A DNA stretch of 64,000 nt from Desulfobulbus elongatus DSM 2908 (GCF_000621145.1 NZ_JHZB01000006.1:1-64000); one strand, 5' to 3'. Shown: positions 1 to 9,623, counted from the stretch's first letter. The notes: generated by a model not told the origin, from the sequence alone. Numbers and translations are program-made.

Positions 1-123
1 AGGATAAACCGCTTCATAATTTCACCTGCCAAGTGAGTTTTTAGGACAGGCGGATATTGCAATATTTTTACTGAAATTTCAATATGTTGATTTTAACTTT
101 GCGTTGATTTTGTAGATGTTTTT

Positions 124-588
124 TCACTGAACCAGGTTATAGCCCAATGTTACAGTTGTTGATGTCAAATGGTTTTCGATAGATAGCCCGCCAGTATCAA
201 CCACGCCAACGAACAGGTTGGCGACAGCGCCGGGCGAAGCGGAAATTACCGCTGTCGGCGAGGCGTCAATTCGGGCGTCATCCGAGCTTGTCGGAGTATG
301 ACCATCCCACACCCAGTTTTCGTTCGTGTGCCAACTAGAATCAAACGAGCCCACCCAATTGACGGAACCAGCAAATGCGTTGGTGCAATGGGGAGATAGA
401 TGCGAAAAGGCAAAAACACCTATTGACAGAGCAAATTTATACAACCCGCTCAGGGAGACGGCATTCCCTCCGTCGGCCAAGCATGGCAGATGCTCCTTTT
501 TCAATGAATATACCTGATATTGTTCCAGTATGTTCGGCAGTCTCTTTTGATTGTCGCAGCAATCCACTCCTCTTTTCATTGTCGACAA
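124..588 (-). pseudogene. Truncated secreted autotransporter-like protein, N-terminal fragment
   Basis: The reading frame gives about 154 residues. A charged N-terminus is followed by a hydrophobic stretch (FALSIGVFAFSHL) and a possible signal peptidase site after NAFA. The mature part reads NWVGSFDSSWHTNENW and then D/A/S/V-rich beta-like sequence, the style of the first strands of autotransporter passenger domains. The frame stops after about 65 mature residues, far shorter than any such protein, and no beta-barrel follows toward position 1. I therefore read it as a remnant. An AGGGAGG motif (596-602) lies 7 bases before a TTG codon (586-588) and 16 bases before the ATG at 579, so the TTG fits better as start. 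The area is more AT-rich than the rest of the window. It could also be a short secreted protein in its own right. Confidence 0.4.
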
Positions 589-727
589 AATGACACCTCC
601 CTGTTTCCATGTATTCTTCCAGGATGATCCCCTGCCTCGCAGTTCACTCTTAAGACAGAAACACGGCGGAATGAAAGTAAAATGTGACCCTGAATCCACG
701 AAAGACCATCTCAACCGATAAGACTGA

Positions 728-1939
728 CCCATTTTCAGCTTTGATAGCCTCGAAAAAAATGCTCTTGTCAGCGGGGCAGGCAATGATATTTTTGCCGTCA
801 GCGGTGAAAACCTAGCAGACGACATCTATAGAGGTGGAGAAGGGGGCGCCGATATTATTTTAGGTGGAACAAAGGACGGCACTATCCGGATTCATGATTC
901 TCAAGGAGAGAATACCGTCGAAATTATCGATGGTGGTGGTGGAAACAACATTTTGGGCGGTACAGCGTTGGCAGACACTTTGGACCTCAGCAAAACAGAA
1001 TTGAAAAATATTCAGCGAATCGAAACATTATGGACGGATGACACCATTCATCTGAGTACGAAAACGCTTAATGGGTTGTCCTCTGGATGCATCATCGACT
1101 GTGGCGAAGGCAGCGACATCATTCTAGGTACGGAAGAAGCAGACAACCTCGACCTGAGCAATGTCACGATAAAAAATATAGACAAGGTCGCCATGGGGGG
1201 GCGGTGACGACACTGTCAATGCCTTAGAAGCAAATGAAGGCCCGGAGGGATACCGGGGCGGCGCCGGCAGCGACACTTGACACTTTAGACGGCCAAGCTG
1301 TTGGTCGAGGGCTGAAGCTTTATGGCGAAGCTGGTGAAGATACTCTTTACGGCGGCAAGTATGACGACACCCTGACTGGCGGGGATACGGTCCAGGCGTC
1401 GGTGACCTATGCTCTGGGCGCGCATGTCGAGAACCTGATCCTGACCGGCACAGCGGCGATCGACGGCACCGGCAACGCATTGAACAACACGCTGATGGGC
1501 AATGCCGCAGCGAACCGGCTCGACGGCGGTGCGCAACGATACCCTGTCCGGTGGCACGGGCAATGACACGCTTGTTGGCGGCTTGGGCAACGACACCTTG
1601 ACCGGCGGCTTGGGCAACGACATCTTTGTGTTCGACACCGCCCTGAACGCGACGACCAACAAAGACAGCGTGACAGATTTTGTCGTCGGCCAGGACAAGA
1701 TCCAACTCGACAAGGACATCTTTACCGTGCTGACGGACGAGGGCGCGCTTGCCGCGGACTCTTTCCTGGCCAGTGCCGCCGGCACAGCCGCGGATGACAA
1801 CGACTATTTCCTCTACAACACCTCCTCCGGCGCCTTGTTCTACGACGCCGACGGCAGTGGCGAGGGTGTGGCGGTGCAGTTCGCCACCCTGACCACCAAA
1901 CCGAAAATCACGGCCAACGATTTCCTGGTGGCCGCCTGA
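728..1939 (+). pseudogene. RTX (hemolysin-type calcium-binding) protein, 3' part, broken by three frameshifts
   Basis: From 728 the frame encodes SGAGNDIFAV-, GGNNILGGTALADTLDLS- and GEGSDIILGTEEADNLDLS-type repeats. Near the 3' end come typical GGxGxDxx nonapeptides ([17 protein letters not shown]) and a type I secretion tail ending [10 protein letters not shown]. Three lesions break the frame: one extra G in a seven-G run at 1195-1201, a 7-base tandem duplication GACACTT at 1272-1278/1279-1285, and loss of two bases around 1531-1534. Correcting all three restores one continuous RTX frame to the stop at 1939. The upstream edge is also broken, with a stop at 725-727 and no start codon. The product would have been a substrate of the type I exporter that begins 111 bases downstream. 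I infer a dead gene, although the homopolymer lesion alone could be a sequencing error or phase switch. Confidence 0.8.
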
Positions 1940-2049
1940 TCGCTCTCCGATACGAAGCCGGCAGGGGCGCCTCTCCGCACGGGAGCAAGGCGCCCTTGCC
2001 GTGCGTTTGTGCCCGGCCCATGCACTGAAAACGAATTGGAGAGAGGAAC

Positions 2050-4623
2050 ATGCCGGAGAGGAAGACGGGAGAGTCAACCGGCCACCAGCCCGGCCTCCTG
2101 GCCTGCTGTCGGTTTCTGGCCCGGCAGACGGGCAGGGAGGCCTTCGCCGAACAACTCGCATCGCTCACGGAACATCCGGGCGCCGAGGGACGGAAGACAA
2201 CCCTCGACCAGGTCATCCTGCAGGCGCGTCACGCAGGCTTGCAGACCGTTATCCTGCGGCCGGACGCCAAGCAATGGACCTCCCTGGCGCCCCGCCTGCC
2301 AGCGGTGGCGGAACTGCGCGATGGCCGGTATGCCATTCTCAGTCACCTTGACTGCGCCACGACAGACGTTCCGGAAACATTCACCCTGCTCATTCCCCAG
2401 ACCGATGGCCCGCCCCGGACCGAACACGTTTCGTTCCAACGGTTCCAACAGGCCTGGGCCGGCGGCCTGCTCTTTTTCGACCAAATCAACACCGCCCTGG
2501 TCTGCTTTTCGATCGTCGCCCGGGAACACAAGATCGAGTTGACCCAGGATCGCCTGGTGCACGAATACGGCCTGTCCAGGGACGAGATCCCGCGGGATAC
2601 CTTGCTGCGCATGGCCAAGGAACTCGGGCTCAAGGCCAGGGTGTTGCGCCTGGACTGGCAGGGCCTGCTGGAACTGAACAAGGCCTATCCGGCGATCGCG
2701 ATCCTCAACAACGGCCGCCATGTGGTGCTGGCCGGCATGCAGCGCGGCGGCCGGGAAGAGGAGGAACCGCTCCTTGCCTGCTACGATCCCCTGGCCGGCG
2801 CGGGCGGAGGGTATCTGCGGTTGCGCCGGGAGGAGTTCACGGCCCTCTGGTCCGGTCACCTGTATGTGCTCAAGCGGGTCTACAAACTCACCGACGAATC
2901 CCAGCCCTTCAGCCTGCGCTGGTTCATCCCCGAGATTCTGCGGCAGAAGCTGACCTTCTTCGACATCGCCCTGGCGGTGCTGTTCATCAACGTCATCGCC
3001 CTGGTCACCCCGATCTTCTTCCAGATCGTCATCGACAAGGTCCTGGTCAACCAGGCCTTCACCACCCTGCACGCCCTGGGGATCGGCATGGCCGGCGCCC
3101 TGACGGTCAATGCCGGGCTCGATTTTCTCCGCGATTACCTCCTGCTCCACGCCACCAACAAGATCGACCTGCGCATCACCGGCCGGACCTTCCGCCACCT
3201 GCTCCACCTGCCCCTGGACTTCTTCGAACATGTCGCCGCCGGCGTGCTCACCCAGCACATGCAGCAAACCGCCAAGATCCGCAATTTCCTGACCGGCAAC
3301 GTCTTCCTCACCATGCTGGAGGCGACCTCGCTCTTCGTCTTCCTGCCGTTTCTCTTTTTCTACAGCCTGTCGCTGACCGGCATCGTCCTGGTGTTCACCG
3401 CGCTGATCGCAGGGGTGATCGGCGTGCTGATCGTGCCGTTCCGGCGGCGGTTGAACGCCCTGTACGAAGCCGAAGCCAACCGGCAGGCGATGCTGGTGGA
3501 GACCATTAACGGCATGGCCACGGTCAAGGCCATGGCGATCGAACCCCTGCTCCGCCAGCAATGGGAAACCAAGGTGGCCCGCGCGGTCAGCATGCAGTTC
3601 CGGGTCGGCAAGATTTCCATCACCGCCAAATCGCTCACCCAGTTCCTGGAGCGGATGATGACCGTGATCCTCATCTGGGTGGGCGCCAGTCTCGTCTTCG
3701 ACGCCACCATGACCGTGGGCGCCCTGATCGCCTTTCAGATGCTGGCCGGCCGGGTGACCTCGCCTCTGGTCCGACTGGTCGGCCTGATCCATCAATACCA
3801 GGAAGCCGCACTCTCCGTGGAAAAACTGGGACTGGTCATGAACGCCAGGCAGGAATGGGGTGCGGACCGCCACGGCGCCCGGCCCTCGCTGCAGGGCGAC
3901 ATCGTTTTCGACCGGGTCAGCTTCCGCTATGCCCCCGATCTCCCCAATGCCCTCCAGGAGATCTCCCTGACCGTCCCCGCCGGTTCCACCCTGGGCATCG
4001 TCGGCCCCAGCGGTTCCGGCAAGACCACGCTGACCCGCATGCTGCAGAAGGTTTGTTTTCCCTCGACCGGCACGATCAGGATCAACGACTGTTATCTCAA
4101 CGAGATCGACACCGCCCACCTGCGGCGGCACATGGGGGTGGTGCTCCAGGAAAATTTCCTGTTCCACGCCACGATTGCGGAAAACATCCGTGCCGGCCAA
4201 TCCGCCGCCTCCCGCGAACAGATCATCCAGGCGGCGCTGCTCGCCGGTGCCGACGAATTCATCGTCACCATGCCGCAAGGGTACGACACCATGCTGGAGG
4301 AAGGAGCCAAGAATCTCTCCGGCGGGCAGCGCCAGCGCCTGGCCATCGCCCGCGCCCTGCTGACCTCGCCGGAAATCCTCATCCTCGACGAGGCGACCAG
4401 CGCGCTCGATCCGGAGAGCGAACGGATCATCCGGGAAAACCTGGTGCAGATCGCCAGGAACCGGACCGTGCTCATCGTCTCCCATCGGTTGTCCATGCTC
4501 AAGGATGCCGACAGTATCGTCGTGCTGCAACGGGGCGTCGTGGTCGGCCATGGCACCCACAGGGACCTGCTGCAGGCATGCCGGTTGTACAAAAAGCTCT
4601 GGCAGCAGCAGATGGAACTGTGA
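2050..4623 (+). CDS. Type I secretion ABC exporter with two C39-like domains
   Basis: This 857-residue inner-membrane exporter of the HlyB/LssB type powers one-step secretion of RTX-like substrates. Residues ~12-120 look like a first, divergent C39-like domain (LLACCRFLARQTGR). A second follows at ~142-255 (NTALVCFSIVAREHK). Neither has the D/QCGxxC arrangement of active C39 peptidases, so these are probably substrate-docking rather than leader-cleaving domains. Membrane segments span ~290-565. The nucleotide-binding domain has Walker A GPSGSGKTT near 652, signature LSGGQRQR near 756, Walker B ILILDEATSALD near 777 and an H-loop SHRLS near 812. The start follows GAGAGG at good spacing. The stop overlaps the start of the next gene (TGATG), so the two are translationally coupled. 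Most family members have one C39-like domain (~700-720 residues), so the extra N-terminal copy is unusual. Confidence 0.93.
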   Translation: MPERKTGESTGHQPGLLACCRFLARQTGREAFAEQLASLTEHPGAEGRKTTLDQVILQARHAGLQTVILRPDAKQWTSLAPRLPAVAELRDGRYAILSHLDCATTDVPETFTLLIPQTDGPPRTEHVSFQRFQQAWAGGLLFFDQINTALVCFSIVAREHKIELTQDRLVHEYGLSRDEIPRDTLLRMAKELGLKARVLRLDWQGLLELNKAYPAIAILNNGRHVVLAGMQRGGREEEEPLLACYDPLAGAGGGYLRLRREEFTALWSGHLYVLKRVYKLTDESQPFSLRWFIPEILRQKLTFFDIALAVLFINVIALVTPIFFQIVIDKVLVNQAFTTLHALGIGMAGALTVNAGLDFLRDYLLLHATNKIDLRITGRTFRHLLHLPLDFFEHVAAGVLTQHMQQTAKIRNFLTGNVFLTMLEATSLFVFLPFLFFYSLSLTGIVLVFTALIAGVIGVLIVPFRRRLNALYEAEANRQAMLVETINGMATVKAMAIEPLLRQQWETKVARAVSMQFRVGKISITAKSLTQFLERMMTVILIWVGASLVFDATMTVGALIAFQMLAGRVTSPLVRLVGLIHQYQEAALSVEKLGLVMNARQEWGADRHGARPSLQGDIVFDRVSFRYAPDLPNALQEISLTVPAGSTLGIVGPSGSGKTTLTRMLQKVCFPSTGTIRINDCYLNEIDTAHLRRHMGVVLQENFLFHATIAENIRAGQSAASREQIIQAALLAGADEFIVTMPQGYDTMLEEGAKNLSGGQRQRLAIARALLTSPEILILDEATSALDPESERIIRENLVQIARNRTVLIVSHRLSMLKDADSIVVLQRGVVVGHGTHRDLLQACRLYKKLWQQQMEL

Positions 4624-5978
4624 TGCAAGAGCCGAAACACGCACAAGACATTCTCGAATACCAGCCCGATGCGGTCGAGATCGAGGAGCGCCCCGTGCCG
4701 GGCAGGGTCCGCTGGGTGCTCTATCTCATCCTGGCGGCCATGGTCCTGACCGTGGTCGGCGCCATTGTGTTCAAGGTGGACCGGATCGTGGTCGCCCAGG
4801 GGGAATTGATCACCAACACGCCGACCATTGTCGTGCAATCGTTGAATACCGCCGTGATCCGCACGATCGACGTCCAGGTGGGCGATGTGATCGAGAAGGA
4901 CCAGGTGCTGGCCACCCTGGACCCGACCTTCGCCACCGCCGACCTGAGCCAGTTGAGAAAACAGAAGCTGACCCTTGGCGTGCAGATCCGGCGGATCAGG
5001 GCCGAGCTGGCCGGCGCCGCGTTCACTCCCCTGCCCGAGGAGGGCGAGGACGGCACGCTGCAGGAGCAGATCTTGCGGCAGCGGCGCCTGATCCTGGAGA
5101 AGAACAAACGGATGACCGACGACAAGATCGCCGCCCTGCGGTCCAAGTTGGCGCTCAACGCCGTCCAGCGCCAGGGCCATGAGCAGCAACACAAGCTGCT
5201 GCGCGATGTCGAGGGAACCGCCGCCAAGCGGCCGCAGCAGGACGAGGAATATCGCCTCAGGCTGCTCGACGCCCAGAAGGCCCGGTTTCAGGCGGCCAAT
5301 GCCATCGACAGCCTCCGGGCCGAGGAAGAGGTGACCCGCAACGAACTCAGGCAGGCCCAATCCGACTGGCAGCGGTTTGTCGAGGAGCGCAACGGCGAGC
5401 TGATGGAACAGGAGGTCGCCTTGCGCAACGACCTGGAAAAGGTGCTGGAAGAGTTGCACAAGGCGACGCGGATGCATGAGCTGATCTCCCTGCGGGCGCC
5501 GGAAAAGGGCATTGTCCTCAAGATGGCCGAACGCTCGGTGGGCTCCATCCTCCAGCAGGCCGAACCGTTCATCATCCTGGTGCCGTACGGGAGCCTGCTC
5601 GAGGCCGAGGTCAGGGTCGAATCCAAGGATATCGGCAGAATCCGCACCGGCGATACGGTGCGGATCAAGTTCGACGCCTTTCCCTTCCAGCGGCACGACA
5701 CCCTGCCCGGCACGGTGCGGGTGATCAGCGAGAATGCCTTTCAGCGGGGCGATCCCCAGGCGATGATGCATCCCGAACCGGACCAGGAACCGGTCGAGGC
5801 CTTCTACCGCACCAGGGTCGCCCTGCTTGCAACCCAACTCCGCAACGTGCCCGACGGATTCCGGCTCATTCCGGGCATGAAGGTCCGGGCCGAAATCAAG
5901 GTCGGGCACCGTTCCGTCATCTCCTATTTTCTCTATCCGGTTATCCGCGCCCTGGACGAAAGCCTGCGCGAGCCCTGA
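4623..5978 (+). CDS. HlyD-family membrane fusion protein (type I secretion adaptor)
   Basis: This 451-residue periplasmic adaptor connects the ABC exporter to an outer-membrane channel. It has a short cytoplasmic N-terminus, one membrane anchor at about residues 28-50 (LYLILAAMVLTVVGAIVF), an N-terminal lipoyl-like half (IRTIDVQVGDVIEKDQVLATL), a long charged helical hairpin at roughly 110-270, and the returning lipoyl half and beta-barrel (SLRAPEKGIVLKMAERS, FRLIPGMKVRAEIKVG). Length and layout match HlyD/PrtE. Its ATG overlaps the stop of the exporter gene. No TolC-like outer-membrane factor lies nearby, so a shared TolC elsewhere must complete the pore. Confidence 0.93.
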   Translation: MQEPKHAQDILEYQPDAVEIEERPVPGRVRWVLYLILAAMVLTVVGAIVFKVDRIVVAQGELITNTPTIVVQSLNTAVIRTIDVQVGDVIEKDQVLATLDPTFATADLSQLRKQKLTLGVQIRRIRAELAGAAFTPLPEEGEDGTLQEQILRQRRLILEKNKRMTDDKIAALRSKLALNAVQRQGHEQQHKLLRDVEGTAAKRPQQDEEYRLRLLDAQKARFQAANAIDSLRAEEEVTRNELRQAQSDWQRFVEERNGELMEQEVALRNDLEKVLEELHKATRMHELISLRAPEKGIVLKMAERSVGSILQQAEPFIILVPYGSLLEAEVRVESKDIGRIRTGDTVRIKFDAFPFQRHDTLPGTVRVISENAFQRGDPQAMMHPEPDQEPVEAFYRTRVALLATQLRNVPDGFRLIPGMKVRAEIKVGHRSVISYFLYPVIRALDESLREP

Positions 5979-5996
5979 TCCCCCCTCACCCTTCGG

Positions 5997-6995
5997 ATGA
6001 TCGAGCCAATGGATATCCTTTTCTCCACAATCGCCGGCACAGCGCGCCTGCTTGTGCCGATGCTGGCCGGTTTGTCCCTGTTGACCGGCTGCGGCGCCTC
6101 GACCGGCATTCCCGGCCATGGTGGCGGCAAACGGTTTGCCATCGAGCAGGAACTGGTCGCCGCCGCCACACGGGCGGCAGTCAAGAAAATCGACCTCGGA
6201 GCGATTCGGGGCAGGAAGGTCAACCTGTTCGTCAATGCCATCGGCGATACCGGCGCGGGCAATCTCGTCGGCGGCCGGTTCTCGATCGTCTCGCAATTGC
6301 GTGGGGATTATATCCAAACCGCGCCCGTCACCGAAACATCGGTGTATCCCAGGTACGCCACCACCTCCTCCACCTCTTCGGCAACAGGGGGCACCAGCGC
6401 CACGCAAACGACGGAAACCCTGCTCGCCTCCCCGGTCTCCACGCAAACCCGGCAGGAGGGCGGGGCGACGACCGTGCAGGCGGGGGTGGAGTATAAGGGC
6501 ATGGGAGCGTATCACAACTCGGAGGAGATCACTTCAGATGACCTGCAGTACCTTTCGGCCCTGATGCAGACCTATCTTTTCCTGAAGGGTGTGTCCATCG
6601 TTCCTCCTTCCGAGGCGGAGGTCGATGTGTATATCACCGTTGATGTCTTCGGGACCGTCTACACCCGGATCGACTGGTTGCTGGCCAACAACGAGATCCT
6701 TCGCGCCAAGACCGTGCTCGAGGTCCTGGCGGTGGACCACTGGACCGGCGACCTGCTGATGCCGCCGCAGTCGGCAAGCGCGGAGTCGGAATACAACGAA
6801 CAGTATGTGTTGTGGGCCGGTCCGGTGAGCATCAGGAAATCGCTCCGCGACGCCGAATCGTTGCTGAGCGACTTCACCGATCTGCAGGAGACGCATTCGG
6901 CCGCGTTGCCGGTCGCACGGGAAGAACAGGCGCCCTATCCGTTCCAGTACCAAATAGAGACAAAGGGAATGCAGTCGATGACCAGGCAGAACTGA
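5997..6995 (+). CDS. Predicted lipoprotein of unknown function, third gene of the type I secretion operon
   Basis: This 332-residue protein has a signal peptide ending in a lipobox LLTGC, so Cys32 should be lipidated. The mature part begins with a helical segment, then VNLFVNAIGDTGAGNLVGG and a Ser/Thr/Gly-rich linker (about residues 115-160). A beta-rich domain follows containing VDVYITVDVFGTVYTR. I do not recognise the family. It begins 18 bases after the adaptor stop on the same strand and is probably cotranscribed, so a role at the secretion site is possible but unproven. A second ATG at 6009 is an alternative start, and neither has a strong ribosome-binding site. It lacks the helical architecture of TolC, so it does not look like the missing outer-membrane channel. 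Confidence 0.75.
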   Translation: MIEPMDILFSTIAGTARLLVPMLAGLSLLTGCGASTGIPGHGGGKRFAIEQELVAAATRAAVKKIDLGAIRGRKVNLFVNAIGDTGAGNLVGGRFSIVSQLRGDYIQTAPVTETSVYPRYATTSSTSSATGGTSATQTTETLLASPVSTQTRQEGGATTVQAGVEYKGMGAYHNSEEITSDDLQYLSALMQTYLFLKGVSIVPPSEAEVDVYITVDVFGTVYTRIDWLLANNEILRAKTVLEVLAVDHWTGDLLMPPQSASAESEYNEQYVLWAGPVSIRKSLRDAESLLSDFTDLQETHSAALPVAREEQAPYPFQYQIETKGMQSMTRQN

Positions 6996-7303
6996 AGTAT
7001 TCCCAGGCAACAGGGCTGCGCTGCCCGTTCCAGTCGTACGTCGTCATTCGGCCGGAATGAATGCCGGGATTCCGGGCCGCTCCGGAAATCTTCCCTCCCT
7101 GATCCATGATCAGTTTCCGACCTCCTTTCTGCATTCGTCCGAAGATTGTCGGCATATCGATTTCTCCATGTGCACACCTCCCCGGAGCAGATTGAAGGCT
7201 GCGGGAATGGCCGGGGTTTCGCTGTCGTCCGGACGCAAGAAATGCCCTCCCTGCCCAAGAGGAACGATGACACCTGATCGCACCATGTTCTCCCTGTTTT
7301 ATC

Positions 7304-7332
7304 TTGACAAGAGATTTAGCCAGTTCTAATAA
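7304..7332 (+). promoter_or_regulatory. Sigma70-type promoter for the repeat-protein gene
   Basis: TTGACA (7304-7309), a 17-base spacer and TAATAA (7327-7332) sit about 90 bases before the start of the repeat protein, in a locally AT-rich stretch. A 7-bp inverted repeat GCGATGG/CCATCGC (7350-7356 and 7377-7383) lies in the predicted leader. The rest of the 6996-7420 gap shows no convincing gene. Confidence 0.6.
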
Positions 7333-7420
7333 ATTAAAAATAATCTAACGCGATGGTCGCGGGTTCTATCGTCTTGCCATCGCCTGCTTGGCTGCACCTA
7401 TTAAACAAGGGGACTTGAAG

Positions 7421-9439
7421 ATGAGTACACGAGAGGAATTGGAAGAACGGGTCGATGATTGCCAGTCAAGCGATGAGTATGTGCAGGTGGCCACGGACAT
7501 CGTCAGCGATTTGGATGATCGCCAGTGGGCCGCCGAGGTGTTGGAAAGCGGTGCCGAGTGGGCGGCGACCGCCGATGAAATGCTTCCATTCGCCGACTGT
7601 GCCCTGCGTGTACTGAACGACCCCGAGTTGGGGACCCGGTTTATGACCCGGGCGAGGGAGATGTGCCGCACCCCGGCGGAGTTGAGCAAGCTGGCGGATA
7701 CTGCCGCGGCTGCCGGTGATTCGCAGACTGCCCGGGAGCTCTACCTGGCGGCGGCGGAGAAATGCGCCACTCCGGTGGAAATCTTTTCTTTGGCCCGTAC
7801 CGTTGGGGAGCGGCCGGAGAACAGCGAACTGGCCGCCGAGATTGCCGCCGTGGCCACCACCCGATGCACAAAATGCAGCGATTTCACCGAGCTGGCCGAG
7901 GCAGTGCTGAAGGCGGGCGGGGATCGGGATCAGGTCAAGGACCTGCTTGCGTCAGCACGCCAGGTCTGCGCTTCGGTGGCCGATTTCCAGACCTTGGCCG
8001 GCACCGTCAGCAGTCTGCTGGAGGATCGGCCCCTGGCTCTGGGTCTGATCGGCGAGGCGGCCCAAAGCCTGGAAAAGAGCGCGGATCTGTCTGCCCTGGC
8101 CGATTTCAGTGCCGATTCGTTGCAGGATCAGGCCACGGCCGTCCGGCTGTACCGGGCAGCGGCCGAACGCTCGAACTCCGGCGATGAATTGATCAAGCTG
8201 GCGGAAACGGTGATGGCCAAGGTCAACGACCGGGAACTGAGCCTGGAAATCTATCGCCAGGCGGCCCAGCGACTTGCTGGTCATGCCGCACTGATGCGAT
8301 TGGCGCAATCGGTCCTGACGGTGACCGGCGAACAGGACATGGCCGATCTCTGGTACCAGCAGGCGGGTGATGCCGCCGACAACGCCGAGCAGTTGATTGC
8401 CGCCGCCACAGCCATGGCCGAAAAAGTGAACAACCGCGACACGGCCTGTGTCTACCTGCGCAAGGCCGAGGGAATGGCCACGACCATGACCGCCTTTGCC
8501 GCCGTGGCCCAGGCCATTCTCGCCATGACGGATGATGGCGCCTGGCGCGCTGCTGTTGAGCGTCAACTGGCGAAGCGGGAACAGTTCAAGGAAGAGTACG
8601 CCGCCTTCATGAAACGAGAGCAGGAATGCCTCACCTGTGCCTGCTTGCGCAACCTCGCCCGCGATGTCCATCAACTGAGCGGCGACGTGGACTACTGCCG
8701 CCGCCTCTATGTCAAGGCCCAGCAGCGGGCCACCTTCTTTGAGGATGTGCTGGCGGTGGCCGAAGGGGTTGCCCGTCATGTCGGCGACAACGACTGGATA
8801 AGCGATATTCATCAGCGCCTGCTCCAGCGCCGCAATGATCTGGTCAGCATCAACGCGGTGGTTGCGCAGATGGTGGCGTTCCTCCCCGATGGCCGCAATC
8901 GCGCCCATGCCCTCTACCGGGCCAAGGAAGCTGAATGCGAAAACTCGGGTTGCTTTATACGCCTGGCGGTCAGTGTCCTGGACCTGCTCGGTGACAAGGA
9001 GCGCAGCCGGGAACTGTACCGCGCCGCCGAACAGGCTGCCGTCACCCCGGCCGAGCTGGTGTTTCTGGCCCGCTCCATTGAGGAGCGCCTGCAGGATCGC
9101 GTCTGGGTGGAATCCCTCTATGAACGCGTGATGGGGCTGTGCCGTACGGGCCTTGAGTTTGTCGCCCTGGCGAAGGCGGTCGCCACCAGCCGGCTGTGCT
9201 CGCTCGACTTGATGCGTCTTCTCCATGAACGTGCCGAGGAGTCCCTGTGCAAGCCCGATGATCTCCTGTTGCTGGCTGAATCCATAGCCCGGTTTTGCGC
9301 GGATGCCCCTTGGAGCCGACGCCTTTATCAAAAGGCGGTGCTCACCGAGGGCGGTCGAGATATGCGCTTTGCCGCCGCCGAATCCATCATCCGTAACCTC
9401 GGTGACCGCGGCTTGGCCGCTGCCATCCGCGCCCTGTAA
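7421..9439 (+). CDS. Large alpha-helical tandem-repeat protein, function unknown
   Basis: The protein has 672 residues and is built almost entirely of degenerate repeats of about 34-38 residues. Each repeat carries a core like LYxxAExxCxxxxEFxxLAxxV followed by xxLxDRxxA, for example SRELYRAAEQAAVTPAELVF and LYERVMGLCRTGLEFVALAK. This is a helical-hairpin solenoid of TPR/Sel1 character, so a scaffold or protein-binding role is likely. No catalytic domain, signal peptide or membrane segment is visible, so it should be cytoplasmic. AAGGGGA precedes the ATG at 7421 at normal spacing; an in-frame TTG at 7388 is less likely. It is monocistronic with its own strong promoter. The repeated Cys at a fixed place in many units could be structural. 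I cannot name a function. Confidence 0.8.
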   Translation: MSTREELEERVDDCQSSDEYVQVATDIVSDLDDRQWAAEVLESGAEWAATADEMLPFADCALRVLNDPELGTRFMTRAREMCRTPAELSKLADTAAAAGDSQTARELYLAAAEKCATPVEIFSLARTVGERPENSELAAEIAAVATTRCTKCSDFTELAEAVLKAGGDRDQVKDLLASARQVCASVADFQTLAGTVSSLLEDRPLALGLIGEAAQSLEKSADLSALADFSADSLQDQATAVRLYRAAAERSNSGDELIKLAETVMAKVNDRELSLEIYRQAAQRLAGHAALMRLAQSVLTVTGEQDMADLWYQQAGDAADNAEQLIAAATAMAEKVNNRDTACVYLRKAEGMATTMTAFAAVAQAILAMTDDGAWRAAVERQLAKREQFKEEYAAFMKREQECLTCACLRNLARDVHQLSGDVDYCRRLYVKAQQRATFFEDVLAVAEGVARHVGDNDWISDIHQRLLQRRNDLVSINAVVAQMVAFLPDGRNRAHALYRAKEAECENSGCFIRLAVSVLDLLGDKERSRELYRAAEQAAVTPAELVFLARSIEERLQDRVWVESLYERVMGLCRTGLEFVALAKAVATSRLCSLDLMRLLHERAEESLCKPDDLLLLAESIARFCADAPWSRRLYQKAVLTEGGRDMRFAAAESIIRNLGDRGLAAAIRAL

Positions 9440-9623
9440 CCGGGACGGCAAAAAACCGACAGGTCTTTTCGGGTAACGCTCCGTACGTAAGGATTGGTTC
9501 TACATTGTACTCTTTATCTCAACTCGCTTGTGATAATCCCCGTGAACGCCACACCGGTCCATTGCCCCTTGCGTGTGAGCCCCCTGTTACCGGCATGTCC
9601 TGTTTTGCTTGCATTTATTTAAC

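Noticed and set aside
600-735. Possible insertion-sequence end between the two decayed genes
   Set aside because: A GGGTCAC-type motif on the minus strand hints at a transposon end, but no transposase, matching inverted repeat or target duplication is visible.
2074-4644. Long minus-strand reading frame opposite the ABC exporter
   Set aside because: It is antisense to a gene with full ABC motifs, and its product is low-complexity Gly/Gln/Asp-rich, typical of antisense frames in GC-rich DNA.
7057-7329. Small plus-strand ORF before the repeat protein
   Set aside because: It overlaps the promoter, has no ribosome-binding site and no recognisable sequence.
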